Origin: Tsukamurella asaccharolytica
Lineage (GTDB): Bacteria > Actinomycetota > Actinomycetes > Mycobacteriales > Mycobacteriaceae
Assembly (NCBI RefSeq): GCF_007858435.1
Contig: NZ_VIGW01000003.1
Location: 372,001 to 436,000, forward strand
Reading direction: 5' to 3'
DNA: 64,000 bases
Positions 17,306 through 26,155 of the stretch are shown piece after piece; position 1 is the stretch's first letter, and every line of letters begins with the position of its first letter. The notes under the pieces are model-generated. The model saw only the letters and a list, made by a program, of their open reading frames with translations, did no database searches and was not told where the DNA came from. Made by a program: the position numbers and the translations under genes.

Positions 17306-18709
17306 ATGTCCAGCTACGTCCCGAAGCATGCCAAGAAGACGGTGCGCCGCAGCGCTGTCGCCACCACTGCCGTCGCGGCTGCAGCAGCGTTGACCGTCGC
17401 GACCCCGGCGACGGCCAACGCCGCCGCAACCACGCCCACCGGCAACCCGCAGGTCGACGCGATCCTCGCGGCGGCTCCGCTCCTCCCCGGCGCCGTTCCG
17501 ATCGCGGTCATCCCGCAGGTCGCGCCCGTCGTCAACCAGGGCGTCGCCGCGTGGAACAAGATCCCCGTGATCAGCGGGCTCTTCCCGGTCTCCAACACCG
17601 TCTCGCCGATCGCCGGCGTCACGCCGCTCGCACCCGGCTGGGTGGGATTCGGCCTGAGCGACACCTTCAGTGTGGGTGCGCCGTTGGGCCTGGGTGGCCT
17701 CTCCAGCTCCACCTACGGCGTGATCGGCACGTCGGCCGCCGGGGTCGGCAGCATCGGTGGTAACAACACCACGCTGTACGGTCCGCTGGGCAGCGCCCTG
17801 GGCATCTCGACCTCGCTCAGCGCCACCACCGCGAACGGCCTCACCACCTGGACCCCGTCGCTCGGCCTCAACGCAACCGCTCCGCTGGGCCTCGGCGGCG
17901 CGACCGCGACGATCGTGCCGGTCACGGTCACCTACGGTCCCAACACGTTCCTCGTGGGCCTCCCGGTGATCAACCTCGGACTCACCACCCCGCTCGGGGG
18001 CGGAACCCTGGGCCTGAACCTCGGCCAGATCGGCTTCCAGAACGGCCAGTTCGTCCTCGTGACGCCCAGCCTCAACGGCTCCGTCACCACCCCGCTCGGT
18101 GGTGGCAACCTCAATGTCACCCCGGGCACGGTCAAGGTGGGCACCGGCGGACTCGAGGCCGTCGGTCCGGACGCCACCTTCGGGGCCACGGTCCTGGGGC
18201 AGAACGTCGTGAACGGCACCATCGACGGCGGCAAGGCCACCGTGACCCCGACCAAGGTCGACATCGACGGGCCGAACGGAACCATCACCGCCGGTCCTAC
18301 GGGCGCTCAGGTCAAGGCCACCGCCGACGCCGGAAACGTCCTGGTCACGCCCACGAAGGTCCAGGCGAACGGTCCGTCGGGCGGCGTCGATGTCACGACG
18401 CCCGTCGGCAGCGGCGGCGGCAGCGCGACCACGGGCAGCGTGAACGTGGAGAACGGCGTCGGCACGGTCACCGGCCCGACCGCCGAGGCCCACGCCAGCA
18501 CGCCGGCGGGCACCGTCAAGGCCGAAGGGTCCACGGGTTCCGGAACCGTCGACACCAACAAGGGCACCGCGTCCGTCACCGGTCCCTCCGGCGGCGTCGA
18601 GACGAAGACGGCTGCGGGCGACCACGGCGTCAAGGCCGACACGGGCTCGGCCGAGGTCAGCTCCGACGGCGTCAGCGTCAAGGACACCCCCTCGGTGGAC
18701 GCGCACTGA
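17306..18709 (+). CDS. Secreted glycine/threonine/valine-rich repeat protein, unknown function
   Basis: 467 aa from ATG 17306, with GGAGGT 5 bp upstream; the frame is open farther back but lacks a signal sequence there. A classic signal peptide (KKTVRRSAVATTAVAAAAAL...) ends near ANAAA, so the protein should be exported by Sec. The mature part has no cysteine. Its N-terminal half has recurring PLGLGG/TTPLGGG units (APLGLGG, TTPLGGGTLGLN, TTPLGGGNLNV); its C-terminal half is built of degenerate 20-30 residue repeats of the type VxVTPTKVxxxGPxGxV, becoming Thr/Gly/Val-rich and acidic and ending DTPSVDAH. Such alternation suggests a beta-rich solenoid or surface fibre, by inference only. No known domain recognised. 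A strong hairpin terminates the gene. Confidence 0.82.
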   Translation: MSSYVPKHAKKTVRRSAVATTAVAAAAALTVATPATANAAATTPTGNPQVDAILAAAPLLPGAVPIAVIPQVAPVVNQGVAAWNKIPVISGLFPVSNTVSPIAGVTPLAPGWVGFGLSDTFSVGAPLGLGGLSSSTYGVIGTSAAGVGSIGGNNTTLYGPLGSALGISTSLSATTANGLTTWTPSLGLNATAPLGLGGATATIVPVTVTYGPNTFLVGLPVINLGLTTPLGGGTLGLNLGQIGFQNGQFVLVTPSLNGSVTTPLGGGNLNVTPGTVKVGTGGLEAVGPDATFGATVLGQNVVNGTIDGGKATVTPTKVDIDGPNGTITAGPTGAQVKATADAGNVLVTPTKVQANGPSGGVDVTTPVGSGGGSATTGSVNVENGVGTVTGPTAEAHASTPAGTVKAEGSTGSGTVDTNKGTASVTGPSGGVETKTAAGDHGVKADTGSAEVSSDGVSVKDTPSVDAH

Positions 18710-18728
18710 CACCGGGTACGACGACCGC

Positions 18729-18762
18729 ACGGCGGCCGGGGCTCTCATGCCCCGGCCGCCGT
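18729..18762 (+). terminator. 14-bp perfect hairpin after the secreted protein gene
   Basis: ACGGCGGCCGGGGC and its exact complement flank a 6-base loop (TCTCAT) 20 bp after the stop codon. There is no U-tract, as is common in high-GC actinobacteria. Confidence 0.8.
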
Positions 18763-18853
18763 CGCGTATCCCGTTCGACCATCGACGGCGCCGTCCGCGG
18801 TCTCGGCACGCGCGCCGCAGCGCCGAGGCGGTCCTGACTTACTGGGCGGCGGA

Positions 18854-19291
18854 TCAGTTCCTCGTGAGCTCCTGCGCGAGCATCACGATGATGCCGCTGG
18901 GGCCCCGGACGTAGGTGAGCCTGTAGACGTCCTCGTAGACGCCCACGCCGCGCAGCGGGTGGCAGCCGTGCTTCGCCGCGATCGCCAGCGCCTCGTCGAG
19001 ATCATCGACCGAGAAGGCGACGCGGTGCATGCCGATCTCGTTGGGCAGCGTCGGCTCCGTCTCGATCGCGTCGGGGTGGATGTATTCGAAGAGCTCGATG
19101 CGCCCCTGCCCGCCCGGCGTCTCCAGCATCGCGATCTTCGCGTGGTTGCCGTCGAGCCCGACGGCGGTGTCCGTCCACTCCCCGCTGACGGTCTGCCGGC
19201 CGATCACCGACAGCCCCAGCTCCGTGAAGAACGCGATCGTCGCTTCCAGGTCGCGCACCGCGATCGCGACGTTCTCGAGTGTGATGGCCAT
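18854..19291 (-). CDS. VOC/glyoxalase-fold protein, methylmalonyl-CoA-epimerase-like
   Basis: 145 aa single vicinal-oxygen-chelate protein made of two beta-alpha-beta3 modules: LENVAIAVRDLEATIAFFTEL in the first and MHRVAFSVDDLDEALAIA in the second. Possible metal ligands are His residues near the start of module two and Glu in ELFEYIHPDA. The pattern is close to methylmalonyl-CoA epimerase, but the first-module histidine is replaced (LENVAIAV), so the activity is uncertain. It stands alone between the secreted protein and a tRNA cluster, with a non-coding 123 bp upstream. Confidence 0.8.
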   Translation of the reverse strand: MAITLENVAIAVRDLEATIAFFTELGLSVIGRQTVSGEWTDTAVGLDGNHAKIAMLETPGGQGRIELFEYIHPDAIETEPTLPNEIGMHRVAFSVDDLDEALAIAAKHGCHPLRGVGVYEDVYRLTYVRGPSGIIVMLAQELTRN

Positions 19292-19385
19292 GGGTTGAGA
19301 CTATCCACCCTGTTCGCCGCTCCGCAGCCACCACGACAAGCTCGCACGGGCACGTTCGCAGGCACAAATTTCCACGAGAACGACA

Positions 19386-19409
19386 AAACCGCCTGTCTCC
19401 AGGCGGTTT
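19386..19409 (-). terminator. Rho-independent terminator of tRNA-Val(CAC)
   Basis: AAACCGCCTG-TCTC-CAGGCGGTTT is a perfect 10-bp stem with a 4-base loop just after the 3' end of the tRNA on the minus strand, ending in TTT. Confidence 0.85.
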
Positions 19410-19414
19410 CTCGG

Positions 19415-19486
19415 TGGTCCTAGCTGGGATCGAACCAGCGACCTTCCCCGTGTGAAGGGGACGCTCTCCCACTGAGCCATAGGACC
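19415..19486 (-). tRNA. tRNA-Val (anticodon CAC)
   Basis: 72 nt. Acceptor stem GGTCCTA/TAGGACC, D-arm GCTC-AGTGGGA-GAGC, anticodon stem TCCCC/GGGGA around loop TTCACAC, T-arm GCTGG-TTCGATC-CCAGC. The anticodon CAC reads GTG. It is transcribed leftward, divergent from the tRNA-Gly cluster. Confidence 0.96.
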
Positions 19487-19524
19487 GAACTCGTGCGCGA
19501 CTCCGTGGTTACCAGGGAGGCGAA

Positions 19525-19708
19525 CGAGAGAGAACACTAACACGACGGCTGAGCCAAAGGGTAATCGGGTAGCCCACCAGCGGCTACAGTTGCGGACCGT
19601 GAGCCGACGAGGCACCGGGGTGCGCCCCACCACGCCGACTGCGCACGAAACATGGGGTGACCTGCCGATTTGGCAGAGCGCTCGATGTTCACGTAGTGTT
19701 CTCTCTCG
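19525..19708. promoter_or_regulatory. Divergent tRNA promoters with a shared 15-base start region
   Basis: CGAGAGAGAACACTA at 19525-19539 is the exact reverse complement of TAGTGTTCTCTCTCG at 19694-19708. On the right, TAGTGT serves as a -10 with TTGGCA 18 bp upstream (19670-19675) and points at tRNA-Gly; on the left the same sequence faces tRNA-Val(CAC), with TTACCC as a poor -35. So both tRNA units appear to share an identical -10 plus initial transcribed sequence. Confidence 0.6.
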
Positions 19709-19745
19709 CACCGGAAAGGCGTTTTCAGCGCCGGTCCGGACGAAT

Positions 19746-19818
19746 GCGGATGTAGCGCAGTTGGTAGCGCATCACCTTGCCAAGGTGAGGGTCGCGGGTT
19801 CGAATCCCGTCATCCGCT
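19746..19818 (+). tRNA. tRNA-Gly (anticodon GCC), copy 1
   Basis: 73 nt. Acceptor GCGGATG/CATCCGC, anticodon stem TCACC/GGTGA around TTGCCAA (anticodon GCC), T-arm GCGGG-TTCGAAT-CCCGT. It is the first of a Gly-Cys-Val run. An identical gene lies at 21870-21942. Confidence 0.97.
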
Positions 19819-19835
19819 CGAAGTGGGCTTACCGT

Positions 19836-19906
19836 GGCGGTGTGGCCGAGTGGTGAGGCAACGGCCTGCAAAGCCGTGCACACGGGTTCGATTCCCGTCG
19901 CCGCCT
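19836..19906 (+). tRNA. tRNA-Cys (anticodon GCA)
   Basis: 71 nt. Acceptor GGCGGTG/CGCCGCC, anticodon stem ACGGC/GCCGT around CTGCAAA (anticodon GCA), T-arm CACGGG-type with TTCGATT. The CCA end is encoded (19907-19909). Confidence 0.95.
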
Positions 19907-19912
19907 CCAACA

Positions 19913-19945
19913 CGCTCAGCCACTCCGCAACGGAGCGGCTGAGCG
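19913..19945 (+). terminator. Stem-loop between tRNA-Cys and tRNA-Val
   Basis: CGCTCAGCCACTCCG and CGGAGCGGCTGAGCG pair over 15 positions with one A-C mismatch and a 3-base loop. It may be a terminator or a processing signal within the tRNA transcript; there is no T-run. Confidence 0.55.
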
Positions 19946-19958
19946 CCACTTCACGTAA

Positions 19959-20030
19959 GCGCGATTAGCTCAGTGGGAGAGCGCTTCCCTGACACGGAAG
20001 AGGTCACTGGTTCAATCCCAGTATCGCGCA
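19959..20030 (+). tRNA. tRNA-Val (anticodon GAC)
   Basis: 72 nt. Acceptor GCGCGAT/ATCGCGC, D-arm GCTC-AGTGGGA-GAGC, anticodon stem CTTCC/GGAAG around CTGACAC (anticodon GAC), T-arm CACTGG-type with TTCAATC. CCA is encoded at 20031-20033. Confidence 0.96.
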
Positions 20031-20036
20031 CCACAG

Positions 20037-20060
20037 AAACCCCCTGTTCGCAGGGGGTTT
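20037..20060 (+). terminator. Rho-independent terminator of the tRNA run
   Basis: AAACCCCCTG-TTCG-CAGGGGGTTT is a perfect 10-bp stem with a UUCG-type tetraloop, followed by CTTGC, right after tRNA-Val(GAC). Confidence 0.88.
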
Positions 20061-20099
20061 CTTGCATTCTATGCCCCCATGCTCGACGTGGATGCCCCC

Positions 20100-20555
<456 letters not shown>

Positions 20556-20691
20556 CGGTCACTCACTACTCGAGGGCCGAGTTGCTTCAGCCCTGACCCT
20601 GCCGGTGCCGCCGACAGTTCTGTGTTGCAACTCTACACATCAGAGGACCATCCCCCGGCCGAGATTGCAAACAATCGACACCATCGGCGTG

Positions 20692-20734
20692 TTGACACCG
20701 CTTACATCGCGTCCTATCGTTGATGTAAGCGGTG
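20692..20734 (+). promoter_or_regulatory. Promoter and 13-bp inverted-repeat operator of the quinone oxidoreductase gene
   Basis: A near-consensus promoter, TTGACA (20692-20697), 17 bp, TATCGT (20715-20720), is overlaid by a perfect dyad: CACCGCTTACATC (20696-20708) and GATGTAAGCGGTG (20722-20734), 13 bp each with a 13-bp centre. The dyad covers the end of the -35 box and the base after the -10, so a protein bound here would block RNA polymerase. No regulator gene lies next to it. Confidence 0.75.
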
Positions 20735-20812
20735 CACACATAGAAGGTGGAGACACGTACTGAACCGACCCGCCTCCGTCCGCTGACCGCACCAGACCGA
20801 AAGGCACTCGCC

Positions 20813-21805
20813 ATGACTTCGTTGCCCACCGCCATGCGCGCGATCGTCGTGGACGACGAGAAGAATCTCGTCGTCGACGAGATCCCCACCCCCGCTCCCG
20901 CCGCCGGCGAGGTCCTCGTCCGGGTCGACGCGGCCGGGATCAACCGCGCGGACCTCCTGCAGCGCCAGGGTCTGTACCCGCCGCCTCCCGGGATCAGCGA
21001 TGTCATAGGGATGGAGGTTGCAGGCACCGTCGTCGCACTGGGCCCCGCGGTCGACGGCCCGGCCGTCGGCGACGAGGTGTGCGCGCTGATCGCCGGCGGC
21101 GGGTATGCCGAGTACGCCGTCGTTCCAGCGGCACAGCTGCTCCCCGTGCCCGCCGGTGTGTCACTGGTCGACGCGGCGGCGCTGCCGGAGGTCGCGAGCA
21201 CCGTCTGGTCGACGATCGTCATGGACGCCGGGCTCAAGGCCGGCGAGCTCCTCCTCGTGCACGGCGGCGGCAGCGGCATCGGCACGCACGCGATCCAGGT
21301 CGCGAAGGCGCTCGGGGCGCGGGTGGCCGTCACGGTCGGCTCGGAGGGCAAGGCGCAGCGCTGCCGCGAGCTCGGCGCCGACATCGTGATCAACTACCGC
21401 GAACAGGATTTCGCGGCCGAGCTCGCGGGCCAGGTGGATGTGATCCTCGACATCATGGGAGGCAGTTACCTGCCGCGGAACGTCGACGCGCTGGGCGTCG
21501 GCGGGCGACTCGTGATCATCGGGATGCAGGGCGGGTTCACCGGCGAAGTGAACGTCGGCGCACTCATCGGCAAGCGGGCCCGCATCATCGGGCTCAACGT
21601 GCGGAACCGGCCGCTGACCGGCCCCGGCTCGAAGGCGGAGATCGTCGCCGCGGTCGCCGCGGACGAGTGGCCTCTCGTCGAGCGGGGCCTGATCGCGCCG
21701 GTGATCTCCGCGCGGCTGCCGCTCGCCGAGGCCGAGCGAGGACAGGCCCTCCTCGAATCGAAGGACTCCGTCGGCAAGGTTCTGCTGCTGCCCCGGGAAG
21801 GCTGA
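20813..21805 (+). CDS. NAD(P)H:quinone oxidoreductase, zeta-crystallin type
   Basis: 330 aa zinc-free medium-chain dehydrogenase (PIG3/TIGR02824 branch). ATG 20813 is chosen because MTSLPTAMRAIVV is the family N-terminus; the frame is open to 20747. The GroES-like N-terminal domain lacks the zinc cysteines, and the Rossmann part has LLVHGGGSGIGTHAIQVAKA with the NADPH-binding GxGxxG-like loop. Such enzymes reduce quinones, often with one-electron or two-electron transfer from NADPH, in response to electrophiles. The strong promoter with an overlapping palindrome suggests repression that is lifted by an inducer. The gene is monocistronic and ends before the second tRNA-Gly. Confidence 0.9.
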   Translation: MTSLPTAMRAIVVDDEKNLVVDEIPTPAPAAGEVLVRVDAAGINRADLLQRQGLYPPPPGISDVIGMEVAGTVVALGPAVDGPAVGDEVCALIAGGGYAEYAVVPAAQLLPVPAGVSLVDAAALPEVASTVWSTIVMDAGLKAGELLLVHGGGSGIGTHAIQVAKALGARVAVTVGSEGKAQRCRELGADIVINYREQDFAAELAGQVDVILDIMGGSYLPRNVDALGVGGRLVIIGMQGGFTGEVNVGALIGKRARIIGLNVRNRPLTGPGSKAEIVAAVAADEWPLVERGLIAPVISARLPLAEAERGQALLESKDSVGKVLLLPREG

Positions 21806-21869
21806 TTCCACCAGCCGATTCGCACCCGGGCGCAACCTTCGGGTAACTTGTTGCTCGCCCGATGGGCAC

Positions 21870-21942
21870 GCGGATGTAGCGCAGTTGGTAGCGCATCACC
21901 TTGCCAAGGTGAGGGTCGCGGGTTCGAATCCCGTCATCCGCT
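21870..21942 (+). tRNA. tRNA-Gly (anticodon GCC), copy 2
   Basis: 73 nt, identical over its whole length to the copy at 19746-19818; flanking sequences differ. Anticodon GCC in TTGCCAA. Confidence 0.97.
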
Positions 21943-21947
21943 CACGG

Positions 21948-21975
21948 AGCCCCGGTCGCGTACGCGGCCGGGGCT
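21948..21975 (+). terminator. Hairpin after tRNA-Gly copy 2
   Basis: AGCCCCGGTCGCG pairs with CGCGGCCGGGGCT (one G-T pair) just 5 bp after the tRNA; followed by TCAGCC. Likely its terminator. Confidence 0.75.
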
Positions 21976-22082
21976 TCAGCCATTTCCGGGGTGCTGGAGC
22001 GGCCGCGACCACCAGGCCGGCGGAGTCGGACGGAATCGCGGCGCCCGGCCACCTATCGGCGATCTCCTGCTAACTTCCCGAC

Positions 22083-23645
22083 GTGAGCGAATCCACACCG
22101 GAGCAGACCCTCAACGACCGCGTTCGCGCCGCCTACCATTCGGTTTCCGACGAGGCGCGCGCCGAGAAGGTGGCCAAGCAGCACGGCCGCGGCAAGATGA
22201 CGGCTCGGGAGCGGGTCGCGCTGCTCGCGAGCGGCGGCTTCCACGAGTTCGGCGCCCTCGCCGGGCCCGGCCCCGCGCAGCAGGGCGCCGCACCCCTCGT
22301 CGCCCCGGGTGACGGTGTGGTCACCGGCATCGGCTACATCGACGGTCGGCCGGCGGCGATCGCGGCGTTCGACTTCACGGTGCTCGGCGGCAGCAACGGC
22401 GCCACCGGCATGGCGAAGCTGGACCGATGCGCCGAGCGCGCCCTGCTCGATGGGATTCCGCTGGTCATGCTCATGGACGGCGGCGGCCACCGCATGCAGG
22501 AGGCCCTGGACTCCCGGCTCGCCGCCCCGGGGTCGAAGCTGCTGCTGCGCCTGGCCGACCTCTCCGGGCACGTGCCGCTCGTCGCGGCGATGATGGGCCC
22601 CGGATTCGGTGCACCCGCGAACATCTCGGCGTGCTGCGACTTCGTGACCATCGTGCGCGGCATGGGCACCATCGGCATCTCCTCGGCGCCGCTGGTCCAG
22701 GCCGCCACGGGCGAGAACCTCACCAACGACGAGATCGGCGGCGCCGACCTGCAGGCCGAGCGCGGCGTCGTCGACCTGGTCACCGACACCGAGCAGGAGG
22801 CCGTCGACGCGATCCGCGCCTTCCTCAGCTACCTCCCCGCCTCCGCCGCCGACGAGCCGATGGTCTCGGCCGGCCCCTACGAGCCGGGCGATCCGGCAGG
22901 CACCATCGACACCCTGGTCCCGGCGTCGATGCGACAGGCGTACGACGTGGTGGACGTGATCGAGGCGATCGCGGACGTCGACACCGTCTTCGAACTCAAG
23001 CGGCTGCACGCGCCGAACATCGTGACCGCCTTCGCCCGGATCGACGGCCGCGCCGTGGGCGTCGTCGCGAACCAGCCCCGCTTCCACGCCGGCGCGCTCG
23101 ACGCCAACGCCTGCGAGAAGGCCGCGCACTTCATCGCCGTCTGCGACGCCTTCGGCCTCCCCCTGGTGATCCTCATCGATCTGCCGGGCTTCCTGGTCGG
23201 TGCGGGTGCCGAGGAGACGAACCTGGTCCGGCGCAGCGCCCGGCTCGGCTACGAGCTGACCGCGGCCACGGTCCCGCGCTTCGTGATCGTGACCCGCAAG
23301 GCCTACGGCGCCGCGTACATCGCGATGGGCGGCGGCCGCAGCATCGAGGCCGACCTCTCGCTGGCCTGGCCCACCGCCGAGATCTGCGCGATCCCCATCG
23401 AGAGCGCGGTCGACCTCGCCTTCCGTTCGCAGTACGAGGCCGCTCCCGATCCGGCGCAGGCCCGCGGCGACCTCATCACGCTGTTCCAGGCCAACGTCGA
23501 CCCGCTGTTGGCAGCCGACGGCTTCGGCATCGACGACGTGGTGCTCCCGTCGGCGACGCGGCCCATGCTCGCGGAGGCGCTGGGGCGGGTCCGGCGGCGC
23601 CCGCCGCGGGTGCCGCAGAAGCGGCGCTCGATCTCCCCGATCTAG
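22083..23645 (+). CDS. Acyl-CoA carboxylase, carboxyltransferase (beta) subunit
   Basis: 520 aa from GTG 22083. Two crotonase-fold halves are visible: the N-terminal one with KMTARERVALLASGGFHEFG and AAFDFTVLGGSNG, and the C-terminal one with VIDLPGFLVG-type sequence (LIDLPGFLVGAGAEE) and RKAYGAAYIAMGGG, which give the two oxyanion holes for carboxybiotin and acyl-CoA. It transfers CO2 from biotin to an acyl-CoA such as acetyl-, propionyl- or methylcrotonyl-CoA. No biotin carboxylase gene lies beside it, so its partner must be encoded elsewhere. Sequence does not decide the acyl substrate. The gene stands alone between tRNA-Gly and the copper operon. Confidence 0.9.
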   Translation: MSESTPEQTLNDRVRAAYHSVSDEARAEKVAKQHGRGKMTARERVALLASGGFHEFGALAGPGPAQQGAAPLVAPGDGVVTGIGYIDGRPAAIAAFDFTVLGGSNGATGMAKLDRCAERALLDGIPLVMLMDGGGHRMQEALDSRLAAPGSKLLLRLADLSGHVPLVAAMMGPGFGAPANISACCDFVTIVRGMGTIGISSAPLVQAATGENLTNDEIGGADLQAERGVVDLVTDTEQEAVDAIRAFLSYLPASAADEPMVSAGPYEPGDPAGTIDTLVPASMRQAYDVVDVIEAIADVDTVFELKRLHAPNIVTAFARIDGRAVGVVANQPRFHAGALDANACEKAAHFIAVCDAFGLPLVILIDLPGFLVGAGAEETNLVRRSARLGYELTAATVPRFVIVTRKAYGAAYIAMGGGRSIEADLSLAWPTAEICAIPIESAVDLAFRSQYEAAPDPAQARGDLITLFQANVDPLLAADGFGIDDVVLPSATRPMLAEALGRVRRRPPRVPQKRRSISPI

Positions 23646-23701
23646 GGATCGAGTCGGTCCGCCGCCACCGGCGGCGCCGAGCCCGTCGCCGCCCACCCGA
23701 G

Positions 23702-23720
23702 TACCCTAGGGGGGTATGGT
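23702..23720 (+). promoter_or_regulatory. CsoR-type operator overlapping the copper operon promoter
   Basis: TACCC-TAGGG-GGGTA (23702-23716) is the GC-rich dyad expected of CsoR/RcnR-family binding sites. It runs into TATGGT (23715-20), a good -10 box about 30 bp before the first ATG of the operon, so bound apo-repressor would block transcription until Cu(I) binds. A csoR gene closes the operon. Confidence 0.72.
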
Positions 23721-23753
23721 ACGGTGGATTTATACGGAAGGGCGGGCACGACG

Positions 23754-23912
23754 ATGAATCCCCTGCTGAAGATCAGCGCTTTCGCGGCCGGCCTGGCCGT
23801 CGTCTTCGCCGCCTCGTTCGCCGTGGGCGGCGCCGTCGGGCCGACCCCCATAGCGCCCGGCGCGCACACCGTCGCACCGTCGACCACGGAGGGAGGACAC
23901 GGTGGCCACTGA
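23754..23912 (+). CDS. 52-aa single-span membrane peptide leading the copper operon
   Basis: Starts at ATG 23754 ([14 protein letters not shown]). One hydrophobic helix (about residues 5-26) is followed by a Pro/Ala stretch and a His/Gly end (TEGGHGGH) that could bind a metal. It overlaps the start of copA by 11 bp, so it is translationally coupled to it. In other actinobacteria a larger membrane-anchored protein with this N-terminus precedes copA; this could be a trimmed version. A role in copper delivery or sensing at the membrane is inferred only from position and the His tail. Confidence 0.72.
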   Translation: MNPLLKISAFAAGLAVVFAASFAVGGAVGPTPIAPGAHTVAPSTTEGGHGGH

Positions 23913-26151
23913 CACCCACCCGACGGCGACCGTCGTCGACCTGGCGATCGAGGGCATGACCTGCGCCTCCTGCGCGAACCGCATCGAGCGCAAGCTCAAC
24001 AAGCTCGACGGAGTGACCGCCACCGTCAACTTCGCCACCGAGAAGGCACACGTCACGGCGCCGGCGGACACCGATGTTGCGGTCCTCGTCGACACCGTCG
24101 AGCAGGCGGGATACGCCGCCCACCTCCCCGCCCCACCGGGCGGCGACGCGGAGGCGGAGCCCGCCGGACGCACCCATGAGCCGGCGGACGCGCTGCGGCG
24201 ACGCCTCGCGATCAGCGCCGCCCTCACCGTCCCCGTGATCGCGATGGCGATGATCCCCGCGCTGCAGTTCGACTACTGGCAGTGGCTGTCGCTGACGCTG
24301 GCGTCGCCGGTCGTGGTGTGGGGCGCGCTCCCCTTCCACCGCGCCGCATGGACCAACCTCCGGCACGGCACCGCCACGATGGACACGCTCGTCTCGATCG
24401 GCGTCCTGGCCGCGTTCGGCTGGTCGGTCTACGCCCTGTTCTGGGGCACCGCCGGCGTCACCGGCATGACGCACCCGTTCACGCTCACCATCGAGCGGAT
24501 GGACGGCACCGCCAACATCTACCTGGAGGCGGCCGCCGGCGTCACCACCTTCATCCTGGCCGGGCGCTACTTCGAGGCGAAGAGCAAGCGGCGGGCCGGC
24601 GCCGCGCTGCGCGCCCTGCTCGAGCTGGGCGCCAAAGACGCGACAGTGCTCCGCGACGGCATCGAGACCCTCGTTCCGATCGCCGAGCTCGCGGTCGGCG
24701 ACGAATTCGTCGTGCGGCCCGGCGAGAAGATCGCGACCGACGGCGTCGTCGTCTCCGGGCAGTCCGCCGTCGACGCCTCCATGCTCACCGGCGAGGCGGT
24801 GCCCGTCGAGGTGCGCGCCGGCGACCCGGTGGCCGGGGCGACCGTCAACGCCGGCGGCCGGATCGTGGTGCGCGCGACCCGCATCGGCGCCGACACCCAG
24901 CTGTCGCAGATGAGCCGCCTCGTCGAGGACGCGCAGGCCGGGAAGGCGAAGGCGCAGCGCCTCGCCGATCGGATCTCGGGCGTCTTCGTGCCGATCGTCA
25001 TCGCGATCGCCGTCGGCTCCCTCGGTTTCTGGCTCGGCTCGGGCCAGCCGGCCTCCATGGCACTCACGGCCGCAGTCTCGGTGCTCATCATCGCCTGCCC
25101 CTGCGCCCTCGGCCTCGCGACGCCGACGGCGCTGCTGGTCGGCACCGGCCGCGGCGCGCAGCTCGGCATCCTCATCAAGGGCCCCGAGGCGCTGGAGCAC
25201 ACCCGCACCGTCGACACCGTGGTCCTCGACAAGACCGGCACCGTCACCACCGGCGTCATGACCCTGCAGGCGGTGCACGCGGCCGGGTCCGAGGACGCCG
25301 ACGAGGTGCTCGCCGTCGCCGCAGCCCTCGAGGCCGCGTCGGAGCACCCGATCGCCCGCGCCGTCGTGCGGGCCGCCCCGGGGCCGCTCGCCGCAGTCGA
25401 CGACTTCGTCGCCGTGCCCGGACTCGGTGTCCGCGGCCGGGTCGAGGGGCGCGCCGTCACCGTCGGGCGCCCGGACCTGCTCGACGCCGCCGCGATGCGC
25501 CTGCCCGACGATCTGCGTGCGGCCTTCGACGAGGCCGAGCACCGGGGCCAGACCCCGATCGCTGTCGGCTGGGACCGCGCCGCACGCGGAGTGCTCGTCG
25601 TCTCCGACGAGGTCAAGCCTGCGTCGCGCGACGCGATCGCCCGGCTCCGCGGGCTGGGCCTGCGCCCGGTCATGCTCACCGGCGACAACGAGCGCGCGGC
25701 ACGGTTCGTCGCCGCCCAGGTCGGCGTCGACGAGGTGATCGCCGGCGTGCTGCCCGCGCAGAAGGTGGCGGCGGTGCGCCGCCTGCAGGCCGAGGGCGCC
25801 GCGGTCGCGATGGTCGGCGACGGGGTCAACGACGCCGCCGCCCTCGCTGCCGCCGACTTGGGCATCGCCATGGGCACCGGCACCGATGCCGCTATCGAGG
25901 CGTCCGACCTCACCCTCGTCAGCGGCGATCTGAGCACCGTCGTCGACGCGATCCGGCTCTCCCGCCGCACCCTGAGCACTATCCGGACCAATCTGTTCTG
26001 GGCCTTCGCCTATAACGTGGCGGCGCTCCCCCTGGCCGCGGCGGGACTGCTCAACCCGATGCTCGCCGGCGCCGCGATGGCGTTGTCCTCCGTCTTCGTG
26101 GTCGGCAACAGCCTGCGACTGCGGAGTTTCCGGCCCCAGAAGGGATACTGA
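23902..26151 (+). CDS. copA: Copper-exporting P1B-type ATPase
   Basis: 749 aa from GTG 23902. The N-terminal heavy-metal domain has GMTCASC (CxxC at 21-24). Eight membrane helices surround the actuator ([11 protein letters not shown]), the transmembrane metal site [11 protein letters not shown] (CPC), the phosphorylated Asp in VLDKTGTVT, the [10 protein letters not shown] motif of P1B pumps and the hinge [12 protein letters not shown]. The YN and MxxS residues for Cu(I) are suggested by [10 protein letters not shown] near the C-terminus. It exports Cu(I) at the cost of ATP. First pump gene of a csoR-regulated operon. Confidence 0.95.
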   Translation: MATDTHPTATVVDLAIEGMTCASCANRIERKLNKLDGVTATVNFATEKAHVTAPADTDVAVLVDTVEQAGYAAHLPAPPGGDAEAEPAGRTHEPADALRRRLAISAALTVPVIAMAMIPALQFDYWQWLSLTLASPVVVWGALPFHRAAWTNLRHGTATMDTLVSIGVLAAFGWSVYALFWGTAGVTGMTHPFTLTIERMDGTANIYLEAAAGVTTFILAGRYFEAKSKRRAGAALRALLELGAKDATVLRDGIETLVPIAELAVGDEFVVRPGEKIATDGVVVSGQSAVDASMLTGEAVPVEVRAGDPVAGATVNAGGRIVVRATRIGADTQLSQMSRLVEDAQAGKAKAQRLADRISGVFVPIVIAIAVGSLGFWLGSGQPASMALTAAVSVLIIACPCALGLATPTALLVGTGRGAQLGILIKGPEALEHTRTVDTVVLDKTGTVTTGVMTLQAVHAAGSEDADEVLAVAAALEAASEHPIARAVVRAAPGPLAAVDDFVAVPGLGVRGRVEGRAVTVGRPDLLDAAAMRLPDDLRAAFDEAEHRGQTPIAVGWDRAARGVLVVSDEVKPASRDAIARLRGLGLRPVMLTGDNERAARFVAAQVGVDEVIAGVLPAQKVAAVRRLQAEGAAVAMVGDGVNDAAALAAADLGIAMGTGTDAAIEASDLTLVSGDLSTVVDAIRLSRRTLSTIRTNLFWAFAYNVAALPLAAAGLLNPMLAGAAMALSSVFVVGNSLRLRSFRPQKGY

Positions 26152-26155
26152 GCCC

